Source: Helianthus annuus (taxonomy: Eukaryota; Streptophyta; Magnoliopsida; Asterales; Asteraceae). Taken from it: DNA of 64,000 bases. The notes beneath the pieces were generated by a model. It was not told where the DNA came from, searched no databases, and saw nothing but the letters and a program-made list of their open reading frames with translations. A program made the translations under genes and the position numbers. The stretch's first letter is position 1; each line of letters starts with the position of its first letter. Of the stretch, positions 24,048-36,161 are shown piece by piece. The stretch is taken from NCBI RefSeq assembly GCF_002127325.2, contig NC_035436.2, positions 116,175,787 through 116,239,786 on the forward strand, read 5' to 3'.

Positions 24048-25180
24048 GACATTCGCCTTACCAGGATGGTAGCGAATCTCGCAATCGTAGTCGTTAAGGA
24101 GTTCAACTCAACGTCGTTGCCTCATGTTAAGTTCTTTCTGATTGAAAATATGCTGGAGACTCTTGTGATCAGTAAACACTACGCACTTTGTACCGTAAAG
24201 GTAGTGTCTCCAGATTTTGAGAGCAAAGACTATTACACCCAACTCAAGATCATGAGTCGTGTAGTTTTTCTCGTGTATCTTCAGTTGTCTTCATGCATAA
24301 GCTATCACTTTGTTTCTTTGCATAAGAACGCAGCCAAGGCCTAAATTAGATGCATCACAGTACACAACAAAATCATCGTTGCCCTCAGGTAAAGTTAAAA
24401 TAGGTGCATCGCAGAGATTCTGTTTCAAGGTCTGGAAAGCTTCTTCCTGTTTGGATCCCCACTCAAAAGGTTTATTCTTCTGAGTTAAAGTAGTGAGAGG
24501 AACCGCAATCTTGGAGAAGTTTTCAATGAAACGGCGGTAGTAACCCGCTAGACCAAGAAATGAACGAACCTCGATAGGAGTAGTAGGAGTATCCCAATCC
24601 TTAATCGCACTGATTTTGGCGGGATCTACATGTATACCTTGTTTGTTGACGATGTGTCCCAAAAATTGAACTTCCTTAAGCCAGAATTCACACTTGGAGA
24701 ATTTGGCGAAAAGTTGTTCTTTCTTTAGGAGCTCCATTGTAAGACAGAGATGTTGCTCATGATTAGCTCGAGTCTTAGAATAGATCAAAATATCATCAAT
24801 GAAAATAATGATGAACTTGTCCAAATAAGGCTTACAAACCCTATCCATCAAGTCCATGAAAACAGCAGGAGCGTTTGTTAAACCAAAGGGCATAACTGTG
24901 AACTCATAATGATCATAACGCGTACGAAAAGCTGTCTTGGGAATATCTTCTTCGAGAACTCGAAGTTGATGATACCCAGAACGAAGATCAATTTTCGAAA
25001 AGCAAGTAGCACCATGTAGCTGATCAAAGAGATCATCAATGTGAGGTAGGGGATATCGATTGTTGATGGTAAGCTTGTTAAGCTCACGGTAATCGATACA
25101 CATCCTAAATGATCCATCTTTCTTTTTCACGAATAGGACAGGAGCACCCCAAGGTGAAAAGCTCGGACAGATGAATCCTG
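24048..25180 (-). pseudogene. Reverse transcriptase and RNase H of D, cut by E
   Basis: Contains [39 protein letters not shown], the active site FIDDILIYS near 24790, [14 protein letters not shown] and the RNase H start [16 protein letters not shown]. Stops: TGA for Ser in YASRQLK (near 24294) and TGA for Trp in the RRWVELLND motif (near 24108). At 25181 codons stop abruptly inside GFI(R) and LTR E begins, so the N-terminal RT, protease and gag of D are outside this window or lost. Confidence 0.8.
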
Positions 25181-26248
25181 ACACACCCGCTCATAGCGGA
25201 AGCGCGAGGTGTGATCTGATCGGCTCTCATTGCATAACAATATAAGTGAACATACTAAATGAATAAAAACAAGCTCCAATGCCATTGTCATAATCGTTTC
25301 AAAAGAACGCAACATATGTTAAATGTATTGGTTACAAACCATCAAATGAAAATAAGTTGTCATTGTTTTATACATCAAAATGTATGTCTTAAAATGTCAA
25401 GGCTTTGACCACTATATCACCGCAAAGAGGCGGTATATAACGGGCAAACCCTTTCAAATTGTGGCATGGAGTCTTGATACTTGCTTTCCTTGACTGAAGT
25501 GTCTGCATGGTCCACTAATTCCCTGAAATACATGTTAAGTTGAAAACATCAACAAAAGTTGGCGAGTTCATGCAGTTTAGTTGTATAAGATGTATCTTGT
25601 AAAATGTGAATTGTATAAAATGTATCTGTAAAATGTGAGTTGTATAAAATGTATCTATAAAATGTGAGTTGTATAAACTGTATCCATAAAATGTGAGTTG
25701 TATAAGATGTATCTGTATGTAATGATGTAGTATGTAAAGCGTCAATGAAATCGTTGATCATTAATGTTTCGCGAGGACATTAATATGTGTGACGAATTAG
25801 GAAGCAATCCAAACCTAGACGATTTCGTGTCGACTACTATCGACTGGGACACAAATGCACTCTTCTGTATGGGTCCACGACCAAGAGTGGGGCTCGCCAA
25901 AACCCATTAGATCTAACCCTCTGTACCTAGGTCCAAACTGGATTAATGGTGCTTAGATGTATGACCCTAATCGCACATGATCTAAGGTGTTTCATTCCAT
26001 GACTTAACATACAATTGAACATGTATTTTCCCCGATAGTTGTAAATTTGTAAAGCATTTAAAATGAATGGGGGACATGAACTCACAGAATTGTGTTCTGT
26101 AAACTGTATATAACTGTAACCTCACTGGCCGTTGTCTTGAATTGTATCACGACCTACAAAGGTCCTAGATTTGTTAGACACTTCTGTCTTTGTAATGACT
26201 TGAGTACAAGTCTTGTGTCTTAAATATGTGTAAGACTTGTATGTCTTT
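25181..26248 (-). repeat. LTR of element E (left part)
   Basis: Starts TGACACACCCGCTCATAGCGG exactly where D coding stops. Layout resembles the Tekay-type LTRs of A, B and F: a 'tagcggaagc' motif near the start, then 'gcgagttcatgcag', then 'gggacatgaactcac', in the order seen in B. This suggests a minus-strand chromovirus whose body is to the right, outside the window or lost. It continues after B at 36058 and probably after Hel2 at 48114. It is an inferred identity; no coding part of E is seen. Confidence 0.6.
25583..25727. repeat. 29-bp minisatellite in LTR E
   Basis: About five copies of a 29-bp unit with 'gtataaaatgtatct...aaaatgtgagtt'. Copies differ by a few bases. Confidence 0.88.
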
Positions 26249-28647
26249 TGTCACACCCCCAAAATCCACACGCGGAGTACCACCGCTTGAGAGCGTGACG
26301 TGACCAGGATCAAGCCATCAATCATATCAAACACAACATTTAATAATAATAAAAGTCATTAAAGTAGTTCATCATGACATGATTGATGTTTCAAAACCAA
26401 GCGTTGTTTAAGTAGCGGAAGCATTATTGTAAACCCAAGTTAAAATACTGAAATGTCATATGTGTCTAACAAAGTAATACGATCCTTGTCCACAACGACC
26501 GGCTCCTCCTTGTGCAAGCTCCATGTACCTAACGATCTGCAAGGCATGTAACAGAATGATCAACAAACTAGTTGAGCGAGTTCACAGTAAATAAGTGCGT
26601 AACAGTAAGTAAAGGGTGGCTCTACTGGGCCGATAGTAAGTTATATAGGTGGGGGCTTCCCATGTTATGTGTCCACTAGACTATTCGTATCAACTACTCG
26701 TATCATCCCTGCTCTTCTTCCGAGAACAGTAGCGCGTATGGGGTGTACGTAGGTTTTACGTACGTATCCTTCACAACCGAGGATAGGAGACGCGGGGGTG
26801 TACGTGGGTTTCACGTACGTATCCTTTGTACCGAGGATAGAAGTAAGTAATGCGTACACGTAGGTTTTACGTGCGTGCCTGACATCCGAGGCAGTAATTG
26901 GCATATGACCACGTAGGTGTTATCCTAACCTACGGAACCGTCCTGACATCCGAGGATCATGGTAGGTGATAGTCTAGGAAAAGCATATGTACGTTCTTAG
27001 TTAATTGTAACCTTTATCCCATTCCCACGACCCGGGAATCCCATGCCTTAGTAGGAGTGTGAACTCACCTGGGTTTGCTCGGCAGACAATAAAATGCCCA
27101 AGTATACAAGTAAGGGATCAACCACGTCCTATCATGGTTACTTATGCAAGTTAGGTTCGTATGTAGCACGTTTGTATCAAGTATGGTATCAAGTATGATC
27201 ATGGCAAATCACATAAACGTATCAGCAGTTCATATCAAGTAACGAGTCCAAGTAGTCGGCCCAATAAATATAAGCAGTCCAATAGCAATCAGTTAAACAG
27301 AATCATAAGTCATAAGGTTGGGCCCGTGACAGCGTAGGCCCAAAACAGTGTGCGTGTAAATGATGGTCTCGAGTCGCAACGGAGATCTCGAGTCGCAACC
27401 GGAGATTACGAGTCGCAACAGCTGGTTACGAGTCGCAATGGAGATCTCGGTTCGTCATGGTCCGGTTACGAGTCGCAACGGGACTCGCAACCATGGTCTC
27501 GGCTTGTGCAGTTGTGGTTTCGAGTCGTGACCACGAGGTTTCGACTCGCAATCTGAGTCGCAACCGTGTGTCGTGTGTATGTAACTGGTTTTCCTGATTT
27601 CATGCAGATCGGTTACAATCACATAATAGTTTCCAATTATACTTAACTCAATCAACAGATTTCTAACAATTCGTTTAGCATGATATCGATCAAACAAGGT
27701 ATTTTATCAAGAACTCTCATGAACCCTAACAATCATATGAACAATTCTTAACAATTCGCATGAACATATATCATAACATTTAATCCGAATCGTCTAGCAC
27801 ATCGACTGATTACAAGCATTCCGATTACCATTTAACTTATATCATACCATCCGATTTCTTGTGACCCTTGACTATACACATGAGCCGATTAACATCATGC
27901 AAAACACATATATCCGATTTCATGAGCAAGCCAATTACATGAACATTATCTATCATCGACCCAATCTAATAATATCATACACAACAAGTTTCGGTATCAA
28001 GCAATCATGAACATATAATCATAACACACAATCAATCAATACATAATCACTAACCGGATTGAAGAAGAAACGAGGGTGATCCGAATAGAATTCTTGTGCC
28101 GTCGGGTTCCAAGCAACGAGAGGGAGAGAGAGTTTGTGTGTGTGTTGCAAAGATTGTAAAACTAAAACCCTAAGATGTGTGTATGAACATATACGTGTGA
28201 GGTGAGGGTGGGCCGAGACCTCACTTGGGCCGGCTTGTGATCTCGAGTCCCTTACATGGACCGAGTGGGTTTGCAAACAATAGTAAAGCCCAATTGATTT
28301 ATGGTTCGGGTGTAGTGTTGTGTGCCGAGACCTCACTTGGGCCGGCTTGTGATCTCGAGTCCCTTACATGGACCGAGTGGGTTTGCAAACAATAGTAAAG
28401 CCCAATTGATTTATGGTTCGGGTGTAGTGTTGTGTGATCCAATAACGCAACATTTAAACATTTAACCGTAACATTCATTTAATCAAATAAGGTTCACATA
28501 AACACATATCGTTACACAAAGCAAGTCTAAAATTCGAGTTGTCACATTATCCCCAACTAATTGGAAATTTCGTCCCGAAATTTGGTATGCACTCACTGAG
28601 GAAGCTAGGTAAGTTATAGCGTTCACTGGTTTTCCTGGGGTGTCACA
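26249..28647 (-). repeat. 3' LTR of B
   Basis: TGTCACACCCCC...GGGGTGTCACA. It contains degenerate ~60-bp units with 'gtaggttttacgtacgtatcc...accgagga' (26740-26960), an array of GAGTCGCAAC (27365-27560) and a 112-bp tandem duplication starting at 28213 and 28325. At 28540-28546 it has the inner TGTCACA that forms the LTR end in A. The gag-pol frame runs into it and stops at 28623-28625. Confidence 0.95.
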
Positions 28648-30122
28648 TCCTCCCCCCGTTGATCTGGAATTTCGTCCCGAAATTCCGAAGTAGTAGCTTC
28701 AGCCTCAGTAGTGGTAGCATTGGTTTCGAATAACTGGGGGTACTTTTCTGTCATCCTGTCTTCGCGTTCCCAGGTGTGCTCTGGGCCACGTTTGGAGTTC
28801 CAACGAACTCGAACAAGAGGGATTCTCTTGCTTTTGAGGACCTTCACATCCCGGTCCGTGATTTCTACTGGTTCCTCGACGAACTGCAACCGCTTGTCGA
28901 TAGTGAGTTCCTTAAAAGGAATGATGAGGTTTTCATCTGATAAGCACTTCTTTAGGTTCGATACATGAAAGACATTGTGAACTGCTCCGAGTTCAGCTGG
29001 TAGGTTCAACTTGTAGGCTACCTTGCCAATCTTTTCTAAGATCTCGAATGGTCCGACGTACCGCGGATTCAGTTTGCCCCGTTTGCCAAAACGTACCACA
29101 CCCTTCCAGGGTGAAACTTTCAATAAAACCCGGTCTCCGACCTCAAATTCCAAAGGCTTTCTACGCTTGTCCGCGTAGGCTTTCTGACGGTCGCGTGCTG
29201 CCGCCATGCGTTGCCGTATCTGTGCTATCTTTTCTGTGGCATCCACAACAATCTCTGGACCCGTAATTTGACTATCCCCCACCTCTGCCCAACAGAGAGG
29301 TGACCGGCATTTACGTCCGTACAATGCCTCGAATGGAGCGGCTTGAATGCTGGTATGGTAACTGTTATTGTACGAAAACTCCACCAAAGGGAGGTGCTTT
29401 TCCCAGCCGTTGCCGAAATCGATAACGCATGCCCGAAGCATGTCTTCTAGAGTTTGGATCGTTCGCTCAGACTGCCCATCCGTCTGAGGATGATATGCTG
29501 TGCTCATGTCTAATCGTGAGCCGAAAGATTTATGCATTGCCTGCCATAGCTCTGACGTGAATCGTGCATCGCGATCCGAAATAATAGAGATGGGCACTCC
29601 GTGCCTCGAAACAACTTCTTTAAGATAGACGTCTGCGAGAGTGGAGAACTTGTCCGTTTCCTTAATCGGCAGGAAGTGTGCAGACTTGGTGAGTCGATCA
29701 ACTATGACCCATATTGTATCGTTCCCACGCTGAGATCTAGGTAAGCCTGTAACAAAATCCATGGAAATTTCTTCCCATTTCCATTGCGGTATCTTAGGCT
29801 GCTGAAGTAGACCAGCTGGTTTCTGATATTCAACCTTGACTCTCGCACAGGTCAAGCACTTTCCAACGTACGTAGCAATGTGGGCCTTCATGCTAGGCCA
29901 CCAATAAGTAGTGCTGATGTCGTGGTACATTTTATCTGACCCTGGATGTACTGAGTAGCGAGACTTGTGAGCTTCATCCATTACAAGTTCGCGTAAACCG
30001 CCATAAAGTGGGACCCAAATACGCCCCGTTACATAGTAGGCGCCGTCTGCCTTCTGTTCCATTTGTTGCCGTGAGCCGCGTAAGACTTCAGCCTTGACGT
30101 TTTCGGGCTTCAATGCTTCTAC
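28623..30122 (-). CDS. Integrase-chromodomain part of B gag-pol, after an in-frame TAG
   Basis: About 499 codons open downstream of the TAG. Integrase: zinc-binding [17 protein letters not shown]...CLTC, catalytic Asp in SMDFVTGLP, Asp in [14 protein letters not shown] and Glu in [20 protein letters not shown]-type module ([15 protein letters not shown]) is followed by the chromodomain (28745-28880; [32 protein letters not shown]). It would insert the DNA copy, with the chromodomain likely affecting the choice of site. The last codons cross the purine tract and the first 25 bases of the 3' LTR. It has no own start, so it can be made only by readthrough, or it is dead because of the TAG. All residues of the catalytic triad are kept. 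Confidence 0.88.
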   Translation of the reverse strand, partial: VEALKPENVKAEVLRGSRQQMEQKADGAYYVTGRIWVPLYGGLRELVMDEAHKSRYSVHPGSDKMYHDISTTYWWPSMKAHIATYVGKCLTCARVKVEYQKPAGLLQQPKIPQWKWEEISMDFVTGLPRSQRGNDTIWVIVDRLTKSAHFLPIKETDKFSTLADVYLKEVVSRHGVPISIISDRDARFTSELWQAMHKSFGSRLDMSTAYHPQTDGQSERTIQTLEDMLRACVIDFGNGWEKHLPLVEFSYNNSYHTSIQAAPFEALYGRKCRSPLCWAEVGDSQITGPEIVVDATEKIAQIRQRMAAARDRQKAYADKRRKPLEFEVGDRVLLKVSPWKGVVRFGKRGKLNPRYVGPFEILEKIGKVAYKLNLPAELGAVHNVFHVSNLKKCLSDENLIIPFKELTIDKRLQFVEEPVEITDRDVKVLKSKRIPLVRVRWNSKRGPEHTWEREDRMTEKYPQLFETNATTTEAEATTSEFRDEIPDQRGEDVTPQENQ

Positions 30123-33100
30123 CTAAGCATTTCGTATCTGTGCAGGAAAGCTAGACTGAATCGTAAGCTGTAGCGCTCGCACGCGCTTCGGTAAGGTGTC
30201 CTTTCGACTTAGAGCGTCAGCCACAACATTGGCTTTGCCTGGATGGTACTTGATGGCGCATCCGTAGTCGTTAAGTAACTCGACCCATCGTCGTTGACGC
30301 ATGTTCAAATCCTTCTGCTTAAGGATATGCTCGAGACTCCTGTGATCGGTGTAAATCGTGCACCTGGTACCGTACAGGTAGTGTCGCCATATCTTAAGTG
30401 CGAAAACAACAGCTCCCAGCTCTAAATCGTGCGTCGTGTAGTTCCGTTCATGAACCTTGAGTTGCCGAGAAGCGTAGGCTATCACTTTATCACGTTGCAT
30501 CAATACACAACCCAGACCCTGTATTGATGCGTCACAGTATACCACGAAGTCATCTGTGCCCTCTGGCAATGAAAGAATAGGTGCGCTGCAGAGCCTATCC
30601 TTTAGATACTGAAAAGCAGTCTCCTGTGTGTTGCCCCAACGGTAGGTGACACCCTTCTGTGTCAGTAGCGTAAGTGGTTGTGCGATCTTTGAAAAGTCTT
30701 TAATAAATCGTCTGTAGTATCCTGCCAAACCCAAGAATTGGCGTATTTCTGTCGGTGTACGCGGTGCAGGCCAGTTTCTGATCGAATCTACCTTAGATGG
30801 ATCGACGTGAATCCCATCCTTGTTTACCACGTGGCCTAAGAAGTGGACTTCACGAAGCCAGAAGTCGCATTTAGAAAGCTTAGCGTACAGCTGTTCCTTC
30901 CGAAGGAGTTCCAATATAAGGCGTAGGTGTCGCTCGTGTTCCCCCTGACTCTTGGAGTAGATCAGAATGTCGTCGATGAAAACAATGACGAACTTGTCGA
31001 GATAGGGTTTGCACACCCTGTTCATAAGATCCATGAATACTGCAGGTGCGTTCGTAAGCCCGAACGGCATAATCAAGAACTCGTAGTGACCATAGCGAGT
31101 TCTGAATGCTGTCTTAGAGACGTCCTCCTCGCGGACTCTCAGTTGATGATAACCTGACCGTAGGTCGATCTTGGAATAGTAACACGACCCTTGCAACTGG
31201 TCGAATAAGTCGTCTATGCGTGGAAGAGGATAACGGTTCTTCACCGTCACCTTGTTGAGTTCACGGTAGTCGATGCACATCCTGAACGTACCGTCTTTCT
31301 TCTTCACGAAAAGTACTGGAGCTCCCCAAGGCGAAGAGCTTGGACGAATGAAACCCTTTTCCAAGAGTTCTTGCAGCTGCTTTGACAGTTCTTCCAATTC
31401 TGATGGAGCTAGACGATATGGTGTGCGAGCTATGGGTGCTGCTCCTGGAGCGAGCTCGATCTGAAATTCAACCTGACGATGAGGCGGTAAGCCAGGTAAA
31501 TCTTCAGGAAACACCTGAGGGTAATCACGTACAATTGGAATATCCTCCAATTTCTTTTCCTTTACTGATGCGTCTGAAACAAGAGCCAAAATGGCTGTGT
31601 GACCTTTACGTAAGCACTTCTGAGCCTTCAAGAATGAGATGATGCCAACCACTGCACCACTCTTGTCGCCTTGAACTTCGAGAGGTTCCTGACCAGAACG
31701 AGGAATGCGAATAATCTTCTCGCTGCATAGGATTTCTGCTTGATGTTGGGACAACCAATCCATCCCAATCACGACGTCGAAACTACCCAAAACTATGGGA
31801 ATGAGATCAATAGAAAAGGCTTGACCAGCTAGAATAAGGTTACAACCCTGAACTACGTGCGTGGTTTCTAGACTTTTACCGTTAGCTAACTCTACTACAT
31901 GTTTGGTGGGTAAAAGTGTTGGTGCACGTTTTAGCAGTTGACACATTTTCACAGACATATAGCTTGTATCCGCACCCGAATCAAACAAAACAGTAACGTA
32001 AATATTGTCGAGGAGAAACTTACCCATAACAACATTGGGATCGTTCACTGCGTCGCCACGACCTAGTACGAATGCACGGCCCCTTGCCTCGTTGCCGTTG
32101 TTGTTTCCCCCATTGTTGTTGTTGCCGTTGCCCTGGTTGTTGTTGTTGTTGTTCTGGTTCCTGTTGAGCTGTGGGCAGTGTCTCTTGATGTGGCCTTCAG
32201 CACCACAATTGTAGCATCCTTTGTTGCCCTGTTGTTGGTTAGGCTGAGCGTGAGGCTGCTGCTGATTCTGGTTCGCAGGACGAAGGCTTCTACAGTCTTT
32301 GGCCTCGTGACCCATCTTGAGGCATCTTTGACAACGCCCCTTGTTACACTGACCGTTGTGGTGCTTGTTGCAGTTGTTGCACTTTGGAAGATTTCCGCGA
32401 TATCCACCCTGCCTGTGGCTACCTGACGACTGCTGGTTAGGGCTTTGATAGTTGTCAGTCTTTCGCTGCTGATTCTGGGACTGAACCGAAACTGATGCTT
32501 TGCTTGAATCCCCATCCCATTTCCTCTTGTTGTCACTGAGGGTAACGGGAGTAGCTGAAGGAGTGACTGTAGTAGTAGCACTGACACGCTTAGGCAGTTT
32601 ATTCTGTTCCACTGCCTGATCGGTGATGCGATGAGCGAGGCGTTGGATTTCCTGGATGTTTTCGAGGTTAGCCGACGTCACGTGGCTCTGAATTTCTGGC
32701 GCCAATCCCTTGAGATACAACTCAATGCGCTTGTATGGAGGGTCCACCATAGTAGGACACAGAACGGCCAGCTCGTTCGACCGTTTAGTATACTCTTCGA
32801 TCTCTGACCCAACCATTTTCAGATTATATAGCTCTTCTTCCAGCTTGTGAATGTCTTCACGCGTGCAATACTCACGCTTGATGAGTTCCTTAAAATCGTT
32901 CCATGGGGTGGCGTTAGCAGCTGCCAACCCAAGAATTTGCACCTGCGCGTTCCACCAGGTTAGCGCGATTCCTTCCAAGGTGCCAGTAGCAAACTTGACC
33001 TTGCGAGCCTCAGGGCACTCGCACATCTCGAATACTGATTCTAGCTTCTCGAACCAGTGGAGGAGTCCAACCGCTCCTTCTGTGCCGCTGAAAGAGTTGG

Positions 33101-33331
33101 GACGACAGTCCATGAAGTTCTTGAAAGTGCAGACAGGCTGCTGCGCGTGTTGACCTATTGTGTACGAATAGGGCAAGTTAAATACAAGAGTGAATGTAGG
33201 ATCTAGGGATCCTAGTGTGTGCCTATACTGCAGGATATACTACCTGCTTGAGCTGCTGCAACTGCCGCAGCAACTTGGGCTTGAACAAGAGCCTCTAACT
33301 GGGCTTGTGTCATGTTAATTCTTCCAGCCAT
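30123..33331 (-). CDS. Gag-protease-RT-RNase H part of B polyprotein
   Basis: Begins at the ATG 33331-33329 ([11 protein letters not shown]), but the frame is interrupted by an 89-nt GT-AG segment at 33155-33243; downstream the frame is open to a TAG at 30123-30125. Order: gag domain ([20 protein letters not shown]); a CxxC/HxxxC cluster and [14 protein letters not shown] knuckle near 32200-32370; protease [12 protein letters not shown] (DSGAD at 31968-31982). Then RT with FIDDILIYS (FIDD at 30969-30980), and RNase H from [15 protein letters not shown] to [18 protein letters not shown]. Compared with A, the TAG replaces CAG (Gln) in RNAQVEAL, a single C-to-T change. All active-site motifs are kept, so this is the best preserved copy in the window. 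Whether it can move is unknown. Confidence 0.88.
33155..33243 (-). other. 89-nt GT-AG insertion in B gag (intron candidate)
   Basis: The minus strand reads ...CAAGCAG, then GTAGTATATCC...CACAATAG, then GTCAACACG. Related A has uninterrupted codons here. The 89 bases are not a multiple of three and carry stops in the incoming frame, but taking them out joins the flanking codons in frame. No flanking duplication is visible, so a transposon insertion is less likely than an intron, though neither is proven. The donor (GTAGTA) is not the best plant consensus. Confidence 0.6.
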
Positions 33332-33632
33332 TGATCTTCATGTCAAAGGCGAAATAGGTGAGAAAAGTTCGCGAATAGTGCGATGACAGAAAAGTGTAAG
33401 CACGTAAGGGTTCTTATGCAATAGCAAATAGTGAGCATTGTAGTCTAAGCATACCACGAGCAAAGTTCTAAGTAATTCTAGCAAGTAAGCAATAAACATA
33501 AACCTTATTACCGAAAATATCGAGTCTTGCACGTGGAGCGAAGCGTCGTTGTGGATCGTTGAGAGCACTGTTCTGGTTATAGTCCGGTTTTAATAAAAAC
33601 GTTTTCCCATATTAAAACCAAGTTCTCTATAA
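33332..33632 (-). other. Leader of B
   Basis: Non-coding sequence between primer site and gag ATG, alike to 17044-17342 of A. No separate signal is recognised. Confidence 0.6.
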
Positions 33633-33650
33633 CCAATGGCTCTGATACCA
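33633..33650 (-). promoter_or_regulatory. Primer binding site of B
   Basis: The minus strand reads TGGTATCAGAGCCATTGG, next to LTR start 33654, typical for initiator tRNA-Met priming. Confidence 0.93.
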
Positions 33651-33653
33651 ATC

Positions 33654-36052
33654 TGTCACACCCCCAAAATCCACACGCGGAGTACCACCGCTTGAGAGCG
33701 TGACGTGACCAGGATCAAGCCATCAATCATATCAAACACAACACTTAATAATAATAAAAGTCATTAAAGTAGTTCATCATGACATGATTGATGTTTCAAA
33801 ACCAAGCGTTGTTTAAGTAGCGGAAACATTATTGTAAACCCAAGTTAAAATACTGAAATGTCATATGTGTCTAACAAAGTAATACGATCCTTGTCCACAA
33901 CGACCGGCTCCTCCTTGTGCAAGCTCCATGTACCTAACGATCTGCAAGGCATGTAACAGAATGATCAACAAACTAGTTGAGCGAGTTCACAGTAAATAAG
34001 TGCGTAACAGTAAGTAAAGGGTGGCTCTACTGGGCCGATAGTAAGTTATATAGGTGGGGGCTTCCCATGTTATGTGTCCACTAGACTATTCGTATCAACT
34101 ACTCGTATCATCCCTGCTCTTCTTCCGAGAACAGTAGCGCGTATGGGGTGTACGTAGGTTTTACGTACGTATCCTTCACAACCGAGGATAGGAGATGCGG
34201 GGGTGTACGTGGGTTTCACGTACGTATCCTTTGTACCGAGGATAGAAGTAAGTAATGCGTACACGTAGGTTTTACGTGCGTGCCTGACATCCGAGGCAGT
34301 AATTGGCATATGACCACGTAGGTGTTATCCTAACCTACGGAACCGTCCTGACATCCGAGGATCATGGTAGGTGATAGTCTAGGAAAAGCATATGTACGTT
34401 CTTAGTTAATTGTAACCTTTATCCCATTCCCACGACCCGAGAATCCCATGCCTTAGTAGGAGTGTGAACTCACCTGGGTTTGCTCGGCAGACAATAAAAT
34501 GCCCAAGTATACAAGTAAGGGATCAACCACGTCCTATCATGGTTACTTATGCAAGTTAGGTTCGTATGTAGCACGTTTGTATCAAGTATGGTATCAAGTA
34601 TGATCATGGCAAATCACATAAACGTATCAGCAGTTCATATCAAGTAACGAGTCCAAGTAGTCGGCCCAATAAATATAAGCAGTCCAATAGCAATCAGTTA
34701 AACAGAATCATAAGTCATAAGGTTGGGCCCGTGACAGCGTAGGCCCAAAACAGTGTGCGTGTAAATGATGGTCTCGAGTCGCAACGGAGATCTCGAGTCG
34801 CAACCGGAGATTACGAGTCGCAACAGCTGGTTACGAGTCGCAATGGAGATCTCGGTTCGTCATGGTCCGGTTACGAGTCGCAACGGGACTCGCAACCATG
34901 GTCTCGGCTTGTGCTGTTGTGGTTTCGAGTCGTGACCACGAGGTTTCGACTCGCAATCTGAGTCGCAACCGTGTGTCGTTTGTATGTAACTGGTTTTCCT
35001 GATTTCATGCAGATCGGTTACAATCACATAATAGTTTCCAATTATACTCAACTCAATCAACAGATTTCTAACAATTCGTTTAGCATGATATCGATCAAAC
35101 AAGGTATTTTATCAAGAACTCTCATGAACCCTAACAATCATATGAACAATTCTTAACAATTCGCATGAACATATATCATAACATTTAATCCGAATCGTCT
35201 AGCACATCGACTGATTACAAGCATTCCGATTACCATTTAACTTATATCATACCATCCGATTTCTTGTGACCCTTGACTATACACATGAGCCGATTAACAT
35301 CATGCAAAACACATATATCCGATTTCATGAGCAAGCCAATTACATGAACATTATCTATCATCGACCCAATCTAATAATATCATACACAACAAGTTTCGGT
35401 ATCAAGCAATCATCAACATATAATCATAACACACAATCAATCAATACATAATCACTAACCGGATTGAAGAAGAAACGAGGGTGATCCGAATAGAATTCTT
35501 GTGCCGTCGGGTTCCAAGCAATGAGAGGGAGAGAGAGTTTGTGTGTGTGTTGCAAAGATTGTAAAACTAAAACCCTAAGATGTGTGTATGAACATATACG
35601 TGTGAGGTGAGGGTGGGCCGAGACCTCACTTGGGCCGGCTTGTGATCTCGAGTCCCTTACATGGACCGAGTGGGTTTGCAAACAATAGTAAAGCCCAATT
35701 GATTTATGGTTCGGGTGTAGTGTTGTGTGCCGAGACCTCACTTGGGCCGGCTTGTGATCTCGAGTCCCTTACATGGACCGAGTGGGTTTGCAAACAATAG
35801 TAAAGCCCAATTGATTTATGGTTCGGGTGTAGTGTTGTGTGATCCAATAACGCAACATTTAAACATTTAACCGTAACATTCATTTAATCAAATAAGGTTC
35901 ACATAAACACATATCGTTACACAAAGCAAGTCTAAAATTCGAGTTGTCACATTATCCCCAACTAATTGGAAATTTCGTCCCGAAATTTGGTATGCACTCA
36001 CTGAGGAAGCAAGGTAAGTTATAGCGTTCACTGGTTTTCCTGGGGTGTCACA
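33654..36052 (-). repeat. 5' LTR of B
   Basis: 2399 bp, nearly identical to 26249-28647, including the GAGTCGCAAC array (34770-34965) and the 112-bp tandem duplication (starts 35618 and 35730). It ends GGGGTGTCACA directly at the TCTTT target duplication, so in B the LTR ends at the outer of the two possible TGTCACA sites. Confidence 0.95.
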
Positions 36053-36057
36053 TCTTT

Positions 36058-36101
36058 GTTGTTCGTTGAACTGTGTTTTAGATGTATGATTTGTTAAACT
36101 G

Positions 36102-36158
<57 letters not shown>
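36058..36158. repeat. Remainder of LTR E and a TA microsatellite
   Basis: About 44 bp of flank that was joined to 26248 before B inserted, then a (TA)n run from about 36102 to 36158 that borders Hel1. Because the TSD of B matches on both sides, 36058-36100 is the continuation of E. Confidence 0.75.

Positions 36159-36161
<3 letters not shown>

Larger units (their letters stand above)
26249..36052 (-). mobile_element. Young chromovirus B (Tekay/Del-type Ty3/gypsy)
   Basis: 9804 bp with a perfect 5-bp target duplication TCTTT at 26244-26248 and 36053-36057. Both LTRs are 2399 bp, and I counted about ten differences, so insertion was recent on the standard LTR clock. It has a primer site, one purine tract next to the LTR and a single gag-pol frame. 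That frame is broken only by an in-frame TAG (30123-30125) and an 89-nt GT-AG insertion near its 5' end. It sits in LTR E. Confidence 0.95.

Noticed and set aside
32063..32587. 174-codon frame overlapping gag of B
   Set aside because: Low-complexity Thr/Ser-rich shadow of the gag cysteine-rich region.
33155..33243. Small transposon insertion in gag of B
   Set aside because: No terminal repeats or flanking duplication; GT-AG borders and frame restoration favour an intron, though not proven.
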